Positions 34,894 through 45,512 are shown, numbered from the stretch's first letter. The stretch: 64,000 nucleotides of DNA from Flavobacterium amnicola (GCF_004122165.1 NZ_SBKO01000002.1:372001-436000), one strand, 5' to 3'. Translations and numbers: made by a program. The notes: generated by a model not told the origin, from the sequence alone.

Positions 34894-35775
34894 CTATTTA
34901 TTCAGCTGTTTTGTAAACGAATCCAATCGGTTGGCTAGATTTTCATTTACATTTACCAAAGGCAAACGAACGGTGTTTTCTGACAATCCTAATGATTTGA
35001 ATATTTCCTTGATACCGCCTGGATTTCCTTGCTCAAAAATCATATCGATACTGTCCATTAATTTATAGTGTAAGGCATACGCTTCGTCTACTTTTCTTTG
35101 TAACCCCAAGCGTACCATTTCAGAAAACTCTTTAGGATAACCTTCTCCAATAACCGAAATTACTCCGGCACCACCCGCTAAAACCATCGGCAAGGTAATC
35201 ATATCATCTCCAGAAATCACCAAGAAATCTTTTGGTTTGTGCTGAATCAACTTCATTGCTTGTACGATATCACCCGCTGCTTCTTTTATTCCGATAATAT
35301 TTTTAAAATCATTTGCTAAGCGAATAACGGTTTCCGGCAACATATTACTGGCAGTTCTTCCTGGCACGTTATACACAATTACAGGAATTGGAGACGCTTC
35401 GGAAACCATTTTGAAATGCTGGTAAATACCTTCTTGAGTCGGTTTGTTATAATAAGGAGACACCGAAAGTATGGCTTGGAATTTTGAAAAATCTCTCGTT
35501 TTAAGTTCTTCTACTACTTTTAAAGTATTATTCCCACCAACTCCTAAAACCAAAGGCAACCTTCCTGCATTAGCTTCTACAATTGTATGGATTACCAATT
35601 CTTTTTCTTCTTGGGAAAGCGTAGCAGATTCTGCAGTTGTACCCAAAACCACAAGATACTCCACACTACCCTCAATCACATGATTTACAATTCTTTTTAA
35701 GGCTTCAGTATCTACAGAAAAATCCTTTTTAAAAGGTGTTACAAGTGCTACACCCGTTCCAATAAATGCTTGCAT
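34894..35775 (-). CDS. dapA: 4-hydroxy-tetrahydrodipicolinate synthase
   Basis: First committed step of lysine and diaminopimelate synthesis: condensation of pyruvate with aspartate semialdehyde in the cytoplasm. The fold is an aldolase barrel. [13 protein letters not shown] is the N-terminal substrate loop, [11 protein letters not shown] carries the catalytic Tyr, and [10 protein letters not shown] the Schiff-base Lys. At 293 aa it is full length. It follows the DUF6913 gene by 5 bp. Diaminopimelate links it to peptidoglycan. Confidence 0.96.
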   Translation of the reverse strand: MQAFIGTGVALVTPFKKDFSVDTEALKRIVNHVIEGSVEYLVVLGTTAESATLSQEEKELVIHTIVEANAGRLPLVLGVGGNNTLKVVEELKTRDFSKFQAILSVSPYYNKPTQEGIYQHFKMVSEASPIPVIVYNVPGRTASNMLPETVIRLANDFKNIIGIKEAAGDIVQAMKLIQHKPKDFLVISGDDMITLPMVLAGGAGVISVIGEGYPKEFSEMVRLGLQRKVDEAYALHYKLMDSIDMIFEQGNPGGIKEIFKSLGLSENTVRLPLVNVNENLANRLDSFTKQLNK

Positions 35776-35780
35776 TTTTA

Positions 35781-36299
35781 TTATATTTTGTTTAAAATTT
35801 TTAAATATCTAAATAATTCGTGAATGAAAACTTTATAGTTTTCTGCGTTTATAGTAATCATCAAATGATTTAAACGCTTGTCAATACTTGAAAAGCCTAC
35901 TTTAAATGAAGCTTTCGATTTATTTGTAATGAGCAATAAAGGTGCTTTTTCAACATCATAATAACTAATTAATATATCAAATTTTGAATTGATAAAATCG
36001 ATAACGAAATTTGAAGAAAAATCTCCATTCCACGTGATATCTTTGTTGAAAAACGTAGGAACATCATAGTTTTCATTCTTTTTTTGAGCATTTTGAAAAG
36101 CCAACAAACTAATGTTTTCTCTTTTTATACCCTTTTCAATCAATTCTTCGACTAATTTTTGTTTTTCAAAGAAATAATTTTCATCGATTAGTATCCCTAC
36201 TGTATTAACTGAAGTGCTTAGTTTATTATCGTTTACGTTCTTTATGCTGTTTTTTAATCTTTTTTTAAGAGATAATTCTTTTATATACTTTATAAACAT
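35781..36299 (-). CDS. DUF6913-type conserved flavobacterial protein
   Basis: A 172-aa soluble protein of unknown function. It has a basic, helical N-terminus ([20 protein letters not shown]), then alternating strands and helices including [13 protein letters not shown] and [19 protein letters not shown] assign it to DUF6913 from memory of flavobacterial neighbours of dapA, not from a search. The ATG at 36299 is chosen; the frame runs 20 codons further but those residues are promoter-region sequence. It is followed by dapA after 5 bp, so it may share that pathway's control. Confidence 0.7.
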   Translation of the reverse strand: MFIKYIKELSLKKRLKNSIKNVNDNKLSTSVNTVGILIDENYFFEKQKLVEELIEKGIKRENISLLAFQNAQKKNENYDVPTFFNKDITWNGDFSSNFVIDFINSKFDILISYYDVEKAPLLLITNKSKASFKVGFSSIDKRLNHLMITINAENYKVFIHELFRYLKILNKI

Positions 36300-36329
36300 A
36301 TTACATTTGTAGCTTCGTTTCTTCGGAAA

Positions 36330-36337
36330 CAAAATTA
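36330..36337 (-). promoter_or_regulatory. Possible -7 box of the DUF6913-dapA operon
   Basis: Minus-strand TAATTTTG is a perfect TAnnTTTG match, 31 bp before the ATG at 36299. No -33 box is evident. Confidence 0.4.
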
Positions 36338-36368
36338 AATATTTAGTTTGTATTGGCACGATTAATGC

Positions 36369-37148
36369 ATGCGTAAAAATAAAAAGAGTATGTCACAAAT
36401 GAAACATTTTGGTTTAATTTTAACGTTATTAACGTTTTTTACTACTTCTAACGCTCAAGATGTAGTTTCTGTAATTGAAGGTAAGCAAGTAAAAGTAACT
36501 GAAGCTGCCGAAACAAAAGCAGAATACGATGCTGTAATTGCACCATATAGAAGTCAAGTGAATCGCGATCTTGATAAAATTTTAGCGTACAATCCTGTTA
36601 TTTTAGATAAATCCAAAGGGCAATGGCAAAGTAATATTGGCGATTTAATGGCTAAAATTACTTTTGAAAAAGGAAATAAAGTTTTTGAAGAAAGAACAAA
36701 GAAGAAAGTGGATGTTTGTATTCTAAATCATGGTGGAATTAGAGCAATGATTGGACAAGGTAACATTACAGCAAGAAATGCATTTGAAGTAATGCCTTTT
36801 GAAAACGCAGCGGTTGTTATCGAGATTGAAGGTAAATATCTGGTTGATTTTGTAACGTATTTTATAAAAGAAAAAAAGCCACACCCTATTGCTGGTTTGA
36901 CTTTTACTATCACTGCGAGTGGAGTAGCTAAAGATATAAAAGTAAATAATGAGCCAATTGTTTTGGACAAAGTTTACAATCTGGTAACGAATGATTATTT
37001 AGCTAGTGGGGGTGATAAAATGGAATTTCTAAAAAAGTCTACCAAAACCCATGTATTAGATTACAAATTAAGAGACATGATAATTGATTACTTTATTGAC
37101 GTTGACATCATCAAAGTACCAACCGACATTAAAGTAACCCAAGAATAA
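36369..37148 (+). CDS. 5'-nucleotidase C-terminal (substrate-binding) domain protein, copy 1
   Basis: A stand-alone version of the C-terminal domain of UshA-type 5'-nucleotidases, which normally binds the nucleoside. The signal peptide ends TTSNAQ; ATGs at 36369, 36390 and 36399 are all possible (the last gives the shortest signal). Family motifs: SNIGDLMAKI, NHGGIRAMIGQGNIT, FEVMPFENAAVVIEI, and VTNDYLASGGDKMEFL. The metallophosphatase half is missing from the protein but is encoded by the next gene, 5 bp downstream, so the usual domain order is split and reversed. Paralogue of 38392-39174. Sec export to the periplasm is likely. Confidence 0.87.
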   Translation: MRKNKKSMSQMKHFGLILTLLTFFTTSNAQDVVSVIEGKQVKVTEAAETKAEYDAVIAPYRSQVNRDLDKILAYNPVILDKSKGQWQSNIGDLMAKITFEKGNKVFEERTKKKVDVCILNHGGIRAMIGQGNITARNAFEVMPFENAAVVIEIEGKYLVDFVTYFIKEKKPHPIAGLTFTITASGVAKDIKVNNEPIVLDKVYNLVTNDYLASGGDKMEFLKKSTKTHVLDYKLRDMIIDYFIDVDIIKVPTDIKVTQE

Positions 37149-37153
37149 ACGTT

Positions 37154-38074
37154 ATGAAAAGAAGAGATTTTATTAAAAATACAGCTGCAAGCACAAGTTT
37201 ATTAGGTCTTGGTGCCTTATCTTTAAGTAGCTTCCAGTTGGCAACAAACACCACAAAAAAGCTTACGATACTTCATACTAATGACACCCATAGCCAAATA
37301 GAACCTTTTCCGTTAAATCATCCTAAAACTCCAAATATGGGTGGTGTAGCAAGAAGAGCTGCAATTGTAGAGCAAATTAGAAAAGTGGAAGACAATGTCT
37401 TACTTTTAGATGCTGGGGATATTTTTCAAGGAACTCCTTATTTTAATTATTATGGAGGAGAATTGGAGTTCAAATTGATGAGTATGATGAAATATGATTT
37501 GGCTACCATTGGAAATCATGATTTCGACAACGGAATAACAGGATTATATGGACAACTTCCCAATGCTTCGTTTGAATTTGTCTCAGCGAACTATGATTTC
37601 AAAAACACTGTTTTAGACACCTTAGTGAAGCCTTATAAAATATTCAACAAGAAAGGAATTAAAGTTGGTATTTTCGGAATAGGAGTTGAATTATATGGAC
37701 TTGTTGACCCTAGATATTACAAAGAAACTAAATATTTAGACCCTGTAGAAATCGCTACAGATATCACAACTAAATTAAAAGACGTTGAAAAATGTGATTT
37801 AGTAATCTGTTTATCTCACTTAGGTTTTGAATACAAAAACGAACCAGGAAAAATTTCCGATATTAATTTAGCTAGAAAAACCAAAAACATCGATTTAATT
37901 ATTGGTGGCCACACACATACTTTCTTAGACAAGCCAGTAATAGAAAAAAACCTTGACGGACAAGAGGTAATCATCAATCAAGTAGGTGCTTTTGGAGTAA
38001 ATTTAGGAAGAATTGATTTCTTCTTTGATAGCAAAGAAAAAGTAACAGCTACCGGTAAGAAAATAAGCATTTAA
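37154..38074 (+). CDS. Tat-exported metallophosphatase (5'-nucleotidase catalytic domain), copy 1
   Basis: A 306-aa calcineurin-like phosphoesterase that should remove phosphate from nucleotides using two metal ions. It carries all five metal-site motifs of the UshA N-terminal domain: LHTNDTHS (Asp44, His46), DAGDIFQGTPYFNYY, IGNHDFDNG, LSHLGFE and GGHTHT. The N-terminus MKRRDFIKNTAAS with a following hydrophobic stretch is a twin-arginine signal, so it is folded, and probably metal-loaded, before export. The C-terminal nucleotide-binding domain is a separate upstream gene. Paralogue of 39179-40102. Confidence 0.92.
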   Translation: MKRRDFIKNTAASTSLLGLGALSLSSFQLATNTTKKLTILHTNDTHSQIEPFPLNHPKTPNMGGVARRAAIVEQIRKVEDNVLLLDAGDIFQGTPYFNYYGGELEFKLMSMMKYDLATIGNHDFDNGITGLYGQLPNASFEFVSANYDFKNTVLDTLVKPYKIFNKKGIKVGIFGIGVELYGLVDPRYYKETKYLDPVEIATDITTKLKDVEKCDLVICLSHLGFEYKNEPGKISDINLARKTKNIDLIIGGHTHTFLDKPVIEKNLDGQEVIINQVGAFGVNLGRIDFFFDSKEKVTATGKKISI

Positions 38075-38114
38075 ATCTTTTTAAAAAGAGGTCTTTAGTT
38101 TTTAAAAGATATAT

Positions 38115-38158
38115 AGCGAAAAATGGTTGTAATAGGCAATCCGTTTTTCGCTTTTTTT
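38115..38158 (+). terminator. Terminator of the first 5'-nucleotidase pair
   Basis: Stem AGCGAAAAATGG pairing with CCGTTTTTCGCT (one G-U), loop of about 14 nt, then seven T. Confidence 0.8.
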
Positions 38159-38194
38159 ATAACTGATTCAAATCAAGAACAACTCTTAAAAAAT

Positions 38195-38227
38195 TAACAC
38201 TATTTTACCTTCTTATTATTAGTGTTA
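38195..38227. repeat. Inverted repeat between the 5'-nucleotidase pairs
   Basis: TAACACTA at 38195-38202 and its exact complement TAGTGTTA at 38220-38227, with 17 bases between. It has no T run, so it is more likely an operator or mRNA hairpin than a terminator. Confidence 0.45.
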
Positions 38228-38391
38228 TAGTTGTTGTTTTTCAATATTATACACCAAAAAACATACTCGTACCCCTTTAAAATTGCGGGGAGACTATTTT
38301 TTAACAATATTTCTTTTAAATACTTAATCAACATACTATATTTACCACTTTATTTTTTGAAAAATAAACGAACAAACTATAGTTATTCAAA

Positions 38392-39174
38392 ATGTTACAT
38401 ACAAAAAACTACCACACCTTTTTAAAGCTCCCAACTTTAATCCTATTATTACTAACCACTTACAGTAGTTTCTCGCAAGAAGTAGTAAACACTATTATTG
38501 AAGGAAAACAAATTAACATTAACGAAGCAGCCGAACCAAAACCGGAATACAATTCACTAATTGCCCCATATCGGGATAAAATTAATAGAGACTTAGACGA
38601 ACCTCTTGCGGTTTGTTCAGAAACTCTGGATAAAAGTAAAGGTCAATTCCAAAGTAATATTGGGGATTTTTTAGCCAGTATTGTACTTGAAAAATCGGAC
38701 GTTATTTTTCAAAAAAGAGAGAAAAAAAGTATTGATGCTTGTATCTTAAATCACGGTGGAATCAGAGCCATTATGCCACAAGGCAATGTGTCGGCTCGAA
38801 CAGCTTTTGAAATTTTACCATTTGAAAATACAGCTGTTGTTGTAGAGTTAAAAGGAGAACAAATCATTGAATTTATCAATTATTTTATTACCGAAAAAAA
38901 ACCACATCCTATAGCAGGTTTGACGTTTTCAATTTCTGCAGCTAAAAAGCCAAAAAATGTTAAAATAAAGAAAGAACCAATTGTTTTAGATAAAACCTAT
39001 TATATCGTTACCAATGATTATCTAGCAAACGGTGGAGATAAAATGGATTTCTTCAAAAAAGGAACAAAAACCTTTGATTTAGATTACAAAATGCGAAACA
39101 TTTTAATTGACTACATGAAAGATGTGGATACAATTAAAGTGACAAGTGAAATTAAAGTTGTACAAGAAAAATAA
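38392..39174 (+). CDS. 5'-nucleotidase C-terminal (substrate-binding) domain protein, copy 2
   Basis: A 260-aa paralogue of the protein at 36369 with the same motifs: SNIGDFLASIV, NHGGIRAIMPQGNVS, FEILPFENTAVVVEL, HPIAGLTFSIS and VTNDYLANGGDKMDFF. The signal peptide is different in sequence (hydrophobic stretch LILLLLTTYSSFSQ), which shows that only the mature part is under tight constraint. It lacks any metallophosphatase domain. The catalytic partner gene starts 4 bp after its stop. Probably periplasmic via Sec. Confidence 0.87.
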   Translation: MLHTKNYHTFLKLPTLILLLLTTYSSFSQEVVNTIIEGKQININEAAEPKPEYNSLIAPYRDKINRDLDEPLAVCSETLDKSKGQFQSNIGDFLASIVLEKSDVIFQKREKKSIDACILNHGGIRAIMPQGNVSARTAFEILPFENTAVVVELKGEQIIEFINYFITEKKPHPIAGLTFSISAAKKPKNVKIKKEPIVLDKTYYIVTNDYLANGGDKMDFFKKGTKTFDLDYKMRNILIDYMKDVDTIKVTSEIKVVQEK

Positions 39175-39178
39175 TCGT

Positions 39179-40102
39179 ATGAAAAGAAGAGATTTTTTAA
39201 AAAATACTGCTGCAAGCTCTACATTATTAGGACTTGGAAGCTTACCGTTAAGTAGTTTTGAATCGGCAAATGCGTTAGAAGTCAAAAAAATTACCATTTT
39301 ACACACAAATGATGTTCACAGTCATATCGATCCATTTCCTGCCAATCACCCAAAGAATCCAGGTCAAGGTGGCGTAGCACGAAGAGCGGCTGTTATTGAT
39401 CAAATAAGAAAGGCAGAAGAACATGTTTTGCTTTTAGATGCTGGTGACATATTTCAGGGTACGCCCTATTTTAATTATTATGGCGGTGAGTTAGAGTTTA
39501 AACTTATGAGCATGATGAAATATGATTTGGCTACTATTGGAAATCATGATTTTGACAATGGTGTTGAAGGATTGTTAGCCCAATTACCTCATGCGAAATT
39601 TGATTTCGTTTCCGCAAATTATGACTTCAGAAACACAGTTCTAGATACACATGTTAAACCCTATAAAATTTTTAAAAAAGGAGGAATAAAAATTGGTGTT
39701 TTTGGAATTGGAGTGGAATTAAAAGGATTGGTAGATAAAAAACTATATAAAGAAACTGTTTATAATGACCCAATTGACATTACTTCTCATTTTGCTAAAA
39801 AACTAAAAGAAGATGAAAAATGTGATATTGTAATTTGCTTATCTCACTTAGGTTTCGAATACAAGAATGATCCTGAAAAAGTCTGCGATAGAATGTTAGC
39901 ACAAAAAACTAAAAACATCGATTTAATCATTGGAGGACATACTCATACTTTTTTAGACAAGCCTATTGTGGAAAAAAACAGCGCTGGTCAAGATGTTGTA
40001 ATCAATCAAGTGGGAGCCTACGGAATAAACTTAGGAAGAATTGATTTTTATTTTGACAATAAAATGAATTTATCTTCAACCGGCAGAAAAATTATTCTGT
40101 AA
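39179..40102 (+). CDS. Tat-exported metallophosphatase (5'-nucleotidase catalytic domain), copy 2
   Basis: A 307-aa paralogue of the protein at 37154. All metal-site motifs are intact (LHTNDVHSHI with Asp45 and His47, DAGDIFQGTPYFNYY, IGNHDFDNG, LSHLGFE, GGHTHT), so both copies should be active. It has the same Tat signal type (MKRRDFLKNTAAS). The ATG at 39179 matches the start of copy 1; an in-frame ATG at 39146 lies inside the preceding gene and would spoil the signal. Its 3' end overlaps the convergent membrane gene by 11 bp, with no terminator seen. Confidence 0.92.
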   Translation: MKRRDFLKNTAASSTLLGLGSLPLSSFESANALEVKKITILHTNDVHSHIDPFPANHPKNPGQGGVARRAAVIDQIRKAEEHVLLLDAGDIFQGTPYFNYYGGELEFKLMSMMKYDLATIGNHDFDNGVEGLLAQLPHAKFDFVSANYDFRNTVLDTHVKPYKIFKKGGIKIGVFGIGVELKGLVDKKLYKETVYNDPIDITSHFAKKLKEDEKCDIVICLSHLGFEYKNDPEKVCDRMLAQKTKNIDLIIGGHTHTFLDKPIVEKNSAGQDVVINQVGAYGINLGRIDFYFDNKMNLSSTGRKIIL

Positions 40103-40781
40103 TACTTTTTTCTTCTGAAAGTAACATAAATTTATATATTCCAAATTGTGCTATGATATAAAATGCCATTGACATAGGTTGGAATATAATAATTGATAAA
40201 TAATATAATTTAAGTACCAAGATAAATTGAATAAGAGCAAAAAGAACAACGTGGACTAACAACCAAAAGTTCTTTTTGCTTTCTTCTATCATATAATTAG
40301 AGAGCGACAACCCACCTAAAAAGCTCAGAAATAAAACCTGAACGAAATAAATATACAATCCCTTACCTAGCTCATTCATGGTTAAAAAAGTAAGGTAAAT
40401 AAACAATGCCCCAAAAGGAATACTTCCCAAAAAAACGGGAAGAAAACTATTTATTATCACTTTTTTCATCACTACATAAATAATTAGTCCCCGATAGGTA
40501 ATCAAGAAAACCGAAGCAATCACAATGGAATAAAAATCCTTTGAAATAAAAAAGATATTAGCCAACAGCACAAAAAACAAAGAGAATAAAAAATAACTAT
40601 TTTTTTCTTTCGACTTTATCCAATACAACAATGCTAAAATGGGTACTAATAGCGGTTTTAAGATATACATAAATGTAGTATTATTGTAATATTCGGCAAT
40701 GATTTCAAAAAAACCAATTCCGAAATACAGAAATAGTAATACCTTTTCCTTGTTTGTAATTTTAAATGCTTTTTCTGTCAT
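40092..40781 (-). CDS. YhhN-like membrane protein, array member 4
   Basis: A 229-aa protein with about eight membrane spans and the KPLLVPILALLYW segment typical of YhhN (lysoplasmalogenase-like) proteins. Both aspartates kept in its array neighbours are absent: the first position is Asn75 in VLLANIFFI, and the second region (LKLYYLSIIIF) has no acid. It may have lost catalysis. The ATG at 40781 is chosen over the in-frame ATG at 40811; either way it overlaps the previous gene (by 20 bp with 40781). Last of a five-gene run ligA-YhhN x4. Confidence 0.72.
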   Translation of the reverse strand: MTEKAFKITNKEKVLLFLYFGIGFFEIIAEYYNNTTFMYILKPLLVPILALLYWIKSKEKNSYFLFSLFFVLLANIFFISKDFYSIVIASVFLITYRGLIIYVVMKKVIINSFLPVFLGSIPFGALFIYLTFLTMNELGKGLYIYFVQVLFLSFLGGLSLSNYMIEESKKNFWLLVHVVLFALIQFILVLKLYYLSIIIFQPMSMAFYIIAQFGIYKFMLLSEEKSITE

Positions 40782-41463
40782 TGTGAAGTTCGTTGTGTGG
40801 TGCCGCCGCAAAATATTTCACTAAATAATAGTAGGACCCAAATTGAATGGCTAAATTAAACAATAGAAAGATTTTCATTGGCAAATAAAAATTATAAATA
40901 ACATAAAATGTATCTGTAAAAATGAAAGCAATACTAACCAGCATTGCATAAAAACATTTTATATAATTAGACGTTATATAATTTTGAATGGTAACAGTAG
41001 CCATTAATGATAATATTATTCCGTAAACCAGATAATAAAATAGTTTTACAACATTTAAACCAGGAATAAGTGTTAGAAAAAAATAAGTTATTATCAAAAA
41101 TCCAATTAGAAATAATGAAAGCTGAGGCAGATTATGCTTATCAAAATTTTTAAGTAGGAAGAAATCGGAAATGAAAAAATAACTTAAGATAAGATTGCCA
41201 ATCAAGTTTAAAGCAATCACAATTTCTCCTTTGTTTTCATAATCAAAAACAGCAATCATATCGGAGGCGAAGTTTACAATCAGAAGAATAACTACTATTG
41301 TCTCAAACCTATTTTTGTTTATTTGAGTATAATAATAAAAAATAGCTGGAATTATTATTGGTTTTACAATAAACTCCACCCATTTCCAATTAAAAAAAAC
41401 GGCAATAACTGTTAGTATTGACGCAACTGAATATAGTTGTAAGGCTACTTTAGAAATTTTCAT
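40762..41463 (-). CDS. YhhN-like membrane protein, array member 3
   Basis: A 233-aa integral membrane protein, about eight spans. It has the YhhN-type second-helix motif IVKPIIIPAIFYYY and both conserved aspartates: Asp68 in NFASDMIAVF and Asp184 in FIFTDTFYVIY. In eukaryotic TMEM86 and bacterial YhhN enzymes, which hydrolyse the vinyl-ether bond of lysoplasmalogens, such membrane aspartates are thought catalytic. Whether this organism has plasmalogens is unknown. It begins 3 bp after array member 2. Confidence 0.75.
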   Translation of the reverse strand: MKISKVALQLYSVASILTVIAVFFNWKWVEFIVKPIIIPAIFYYYTQINKNRFETIVVILLIVNFASDMIAVFDYENKGEIVIALNLIGNLILSYFFISDFFLLKNFDKHNLPQLSLFLIGFLIITYFFLTLIPGLNVVKLFYYLVYGIILSLMATVTIQNYITSNYIKCFYAMLVSIAFIFTDTFYVIYNFYLPMKIFLLFNLAIQFGSYYYLVKYFAAAPHNELHNDRKSI

Positions 41464-41466
41464 TAT

Positions 41467-42162
41467 TTATTCAACCACTTCGATGGTTTCATTTGATTTT
41501 AAAAAATAATTAACGACAAAATAATACGACAATACACTACTTAAAATACTCAATAATCGGAAGAAAATAAAATCATAATAGTAGTAATAAATAATGTAAA
41601 ACAAATCACAAATGAGATAACAAAAAGCGGCCAATAATAAGTAAACAATAGCATTAGAATGTTTTAAGGTATATAAAACAGTACTACTAATCACAAGACT
41701 TGTTAAAATAATGGCATATAAAACGAAATAAAAATACATCTGATTTTCTTTGGTAAAAATAAGACCTAAACTCAGATATGCCAATGTTATCAAAAAAATA
41801 ATTGTCAAAATAATATATAGTAAGTTGACATTATCAATACTTCTGTAATTAATCGAAAACATTTTCTTAACAATAAAACTTAGCAGTATACTATAAGACA
41901 ACATATTGAAAGAAAGTACATATACAAGTGTTTGATTATCTTCAAATAAGTTAAGTACACCACTCAGGAAATAAGAAAACAAGAATAGTAAATGCCAATA
42001 ATTGACTTTATATTTTACTTCATTTATATAGTGAAATATAATTGAAGAGGCAATCATCGGTTTGCTTACAAAGATCACATTTTCATACCCCATCAACGAC
42101 GAAATCGTAAACGTTATTCCCGAAATTATATATAATATAAATGCTGGTGTTAGTAATTTCAT
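41467..42162 (-). CDS. YhhN-like membrane protein, array member 2
   Basis: A 231-aa membrane protein with the same eight-span layout. It has the motif FVSKPMIASSIIFHY; the proline after the second-helix Lys-Pro is replaced. The first conserved aspartate is Gly68 (FLSGVLNLF), while the second is kept (Asp186, YLICDLFYII). This suggests a changed or lost activity. It starts 1 bp after array member 1 ends. The C-terminus ends in acidic ETIEVVE. Confidence 0.72.
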   Translation of the reverse strand: MKLLTPAFILYIISGITFTISSLMGYENVIFVSKPMIASSIIFHYINEVKYKVNYWHLLFLFSYFLSGVLNLFEDNQTLVYVLSFNMLSYSILLSFIVKKMFSINYRSIDNVNLLYIILTIIFLITLAYLSLGLIFTKENQMYFYFVLYAIILTSLVISSTVLYTLKHSNAIVYLLLAAFCYLICDLFYIIYYYYYDFIFFRLLSILSSVLSYYFVVNYFLKSNETIEVVE

Positions 42163-42163
42163 T

Positions 42164-42861
42164 TTATAAGAGTTCTTCTTTTGCTGTTATCTCGAAATTT
42201 ACATCACGCTTTAGAAAGTAGGCAATTATATAAAAGTACGAAATAATTTGCAAAACAAACTCAATGTAAGTCAAGGCTTTAACATAAAAAACCATATTAA
42301 TAATGGTATAAATAATATCTGCAATTAATCCAAAAACAGAAGCAATAAGAATATACATTGCAAAATCTGAATTGGTGATCAAATAGACGTATAAACTGGT
42401 AGATACATATACAGCCAAAACAAACCCATATCCAATAATTATTGGAATATATTCTTGATAAGTAACAGAAAGAGTTCCTATTACAAAAAACATAACTAAT
42501 ACTAAGAATAAAAAACAAATTGATGCAAACATACACTCATTCATTTTGAATTTTAAATGAACTGCATCTTCTATAACCACTTTTACCAACAATAAGTACG
42601 GAATAAAATCAATTAACATTAAATAAATATCAAAATTTTGAAATTGAAGTAAAGCGATTGTATCCGACACAAAATAGACGAACAAAATAGTCAGCAAAAC
42701 CGGGCTAACATATTTTTTATCTGATGAAAAATAATAAATTAATAAGGCTGGAATAATGGAAGGTTTTGTCAGCAACGTTAACCACTCATTGTCTATTACC
42801 ATAGCTATTACAGCTAAAACACTCATTATTATATAAAAAGAAATGGGGGTGTTTTTAATCA

Positions 42862-42862
<1 letters not shown>
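42164..42862 (-). CDS. YhhN-like membrane protein, array member 1
   Basis: A 232-aa membrane protein, about eight spans, with TKPSIIPALLIYYF and both conserved aspartates: Asp67 in YFVSDTIALL and Asp182 in GLIADIIYTI. With member 3 it is the best candidate for an active enzyme of the YhhN/lysoplasmalogenase family. Its ATG shares one base with the ligA stop (TAATG), so the whole array is coupled to ligA expression. A short open frame inside it (42297-42536) is a shadow. Confidence 0.75.
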
Positions 42863-44911
<2,049 letters not shown>

Positions 44912-44928
44912 AATTTGAATTGTAACTC

Positions 44929-45405
44929 TTATTTTGACTCAATAATACCGTTCACTTGTATGTATAATTGTCCGTCGCTTAAAATAGCGCCTTGTTGAAT
45001 TAAATCAAATATAGCAGTATTGCGTTCTGGATTGTATTCTTTTTTCCCGATGTGGATTTCAGTCGTTTCACTAAACATATTATCGCCTAGCCATTGCAAT
45101 CCTTCTTTGGTCATAAAATCGACATTTGGATCTAACGTCTTCATCACAATCGATTGAATGAAGTTTTCCTGACAATGAAAGAGGAAAATATAACTTTTAG
45201 AAAAATGCTCTAAAAATTTAGCATTGGTGAGTACTCCTTCCCAAACCAAATCAGAAAACACATCTAATTCTTGCTCGGCCACTTCAGGTTTACTTTCTTT
45301 TAAAGCGTCCCATTCTTTTTTATCAATTTGTTGCGTCGCCAAGAAATTAGCAAACTCCTCGTGTAACGCTTCAAATTGTTCTTTTGTAAGTCTTTTGTAT
45401 TTCAT
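44929..45405 (-). CDS. Conserved flavobacterial protein (DUF6495-like), function unknown
   Basis: A 158-aa soluble acidic protein without signal peptide. It starts MKYKRLTKEQFEALHEEFAN, has a helical, charged body, and contains FLFHCQENFIQSIVMKTLDP and LQWLGDNMFSETTEIHIGKK. I know such proteins as a short conserved family in flavobacteria (DUF6495, from memory). No catalytic motif is evident. It stands alone between a repeat-rich region, from which its ATG emerges (the repeat runs up to the start codon), and the hairpin before ligA. Confidence 0.7.
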   Translation of the reverse strand: MKYKRLTKEQFEALHEEFANFLATQQIDKKEWDALKESKPEVAEQELDVFSDLVWEGVLTNAKFLEHFSKSYIFLFHCQENFIQSIVMKTLDPNVDFMTKEGLQWLGDNMFSETTEIHIGKKEYNPERNTAIFDLIQQGAILSDGQLYIQVNGIIESK

Positions 45406-45449
45406 TTTAGACTTCTTAGATTTGTTAGATTTTTAGACTTCTTAGATTT
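45405..45449. repeat. Dispersed intergenic repeat, two direct copies
   Basis: TTTTAGACTTCTTAGATTT occurs at 45405-45423 and at 45431-45449, a 26-bp period. The longer second copy (45425-45449) matches 29886-29914 in inverse orientation over 25 bases. Confidence 0.75.
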
Positions 45450-45512
45450 CAAAATTCAACATTCGTTGTTCAAAATTCAACATTTTTAAATTTTGAACAA
45501 CGAATGTTGAAT
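45448..45512. repeat. Composite direct and inverted repeat
   Basis: TTCAAAATTCAACAT occurs at 45448-45462 and again at 45469-45483 (21-bp period). In addition, 45454-45477 and 45489-45512 are perfect 24-base inverted copies with an 11-base centre, giving a very stable stem on either strand. It lies between the DUF6495-like gene and the rplI terminator. Confidence 0.8.

Larger units (their letters stand above)
36369..38074 (+). repeat. Tandem duplication unit 1 (split 5'-nucleotidase pair)
   Basis: Two-gene unit whose homologous second copy lies at 38392-40102 in the same direction. Proteins align along their whole length in both pairs, and gene spacing is similar (5 and 4 bp). Confidence 0.85.
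38075..38391. other. 317-bp gap between the two 5'-nucleotidase pairs
   Basis: It holds the terminator of the first pair (38115-38158) and an 8-bp inverted repeat (38195-38227). A CCCC/GGGG mini-dyad lies near 38271-38297. A TTTG at 38356 lacks a good -7 box. An open frame of 64 codons at 38231-38425 looks random. No other gene seen. Confidence 0.6.
38392..40102 (+). repeat. Tandem duplication unit 2 (split 5'-nucleotidase pair)
   Basis: Second copy of the two-gene unit at 36369-38074. The match includes the end of the first gene, the short spacer and the second gene with its Tat signal. Confidence 0.85.

Noticed and set aside
38231..38425. Open frame of 64 codons on the plus strand between the two 5'-nucleotidase pairs
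   Set aside because: Composition is that of random AT-rich DNA, it has no recognisable feature, and it runs into the next gene's start in another frame.
45405..45512. CRISPR array
   Set aside because: Repeats are few, of different types and with spacers of only 6-7 bases; there are no cas genes.
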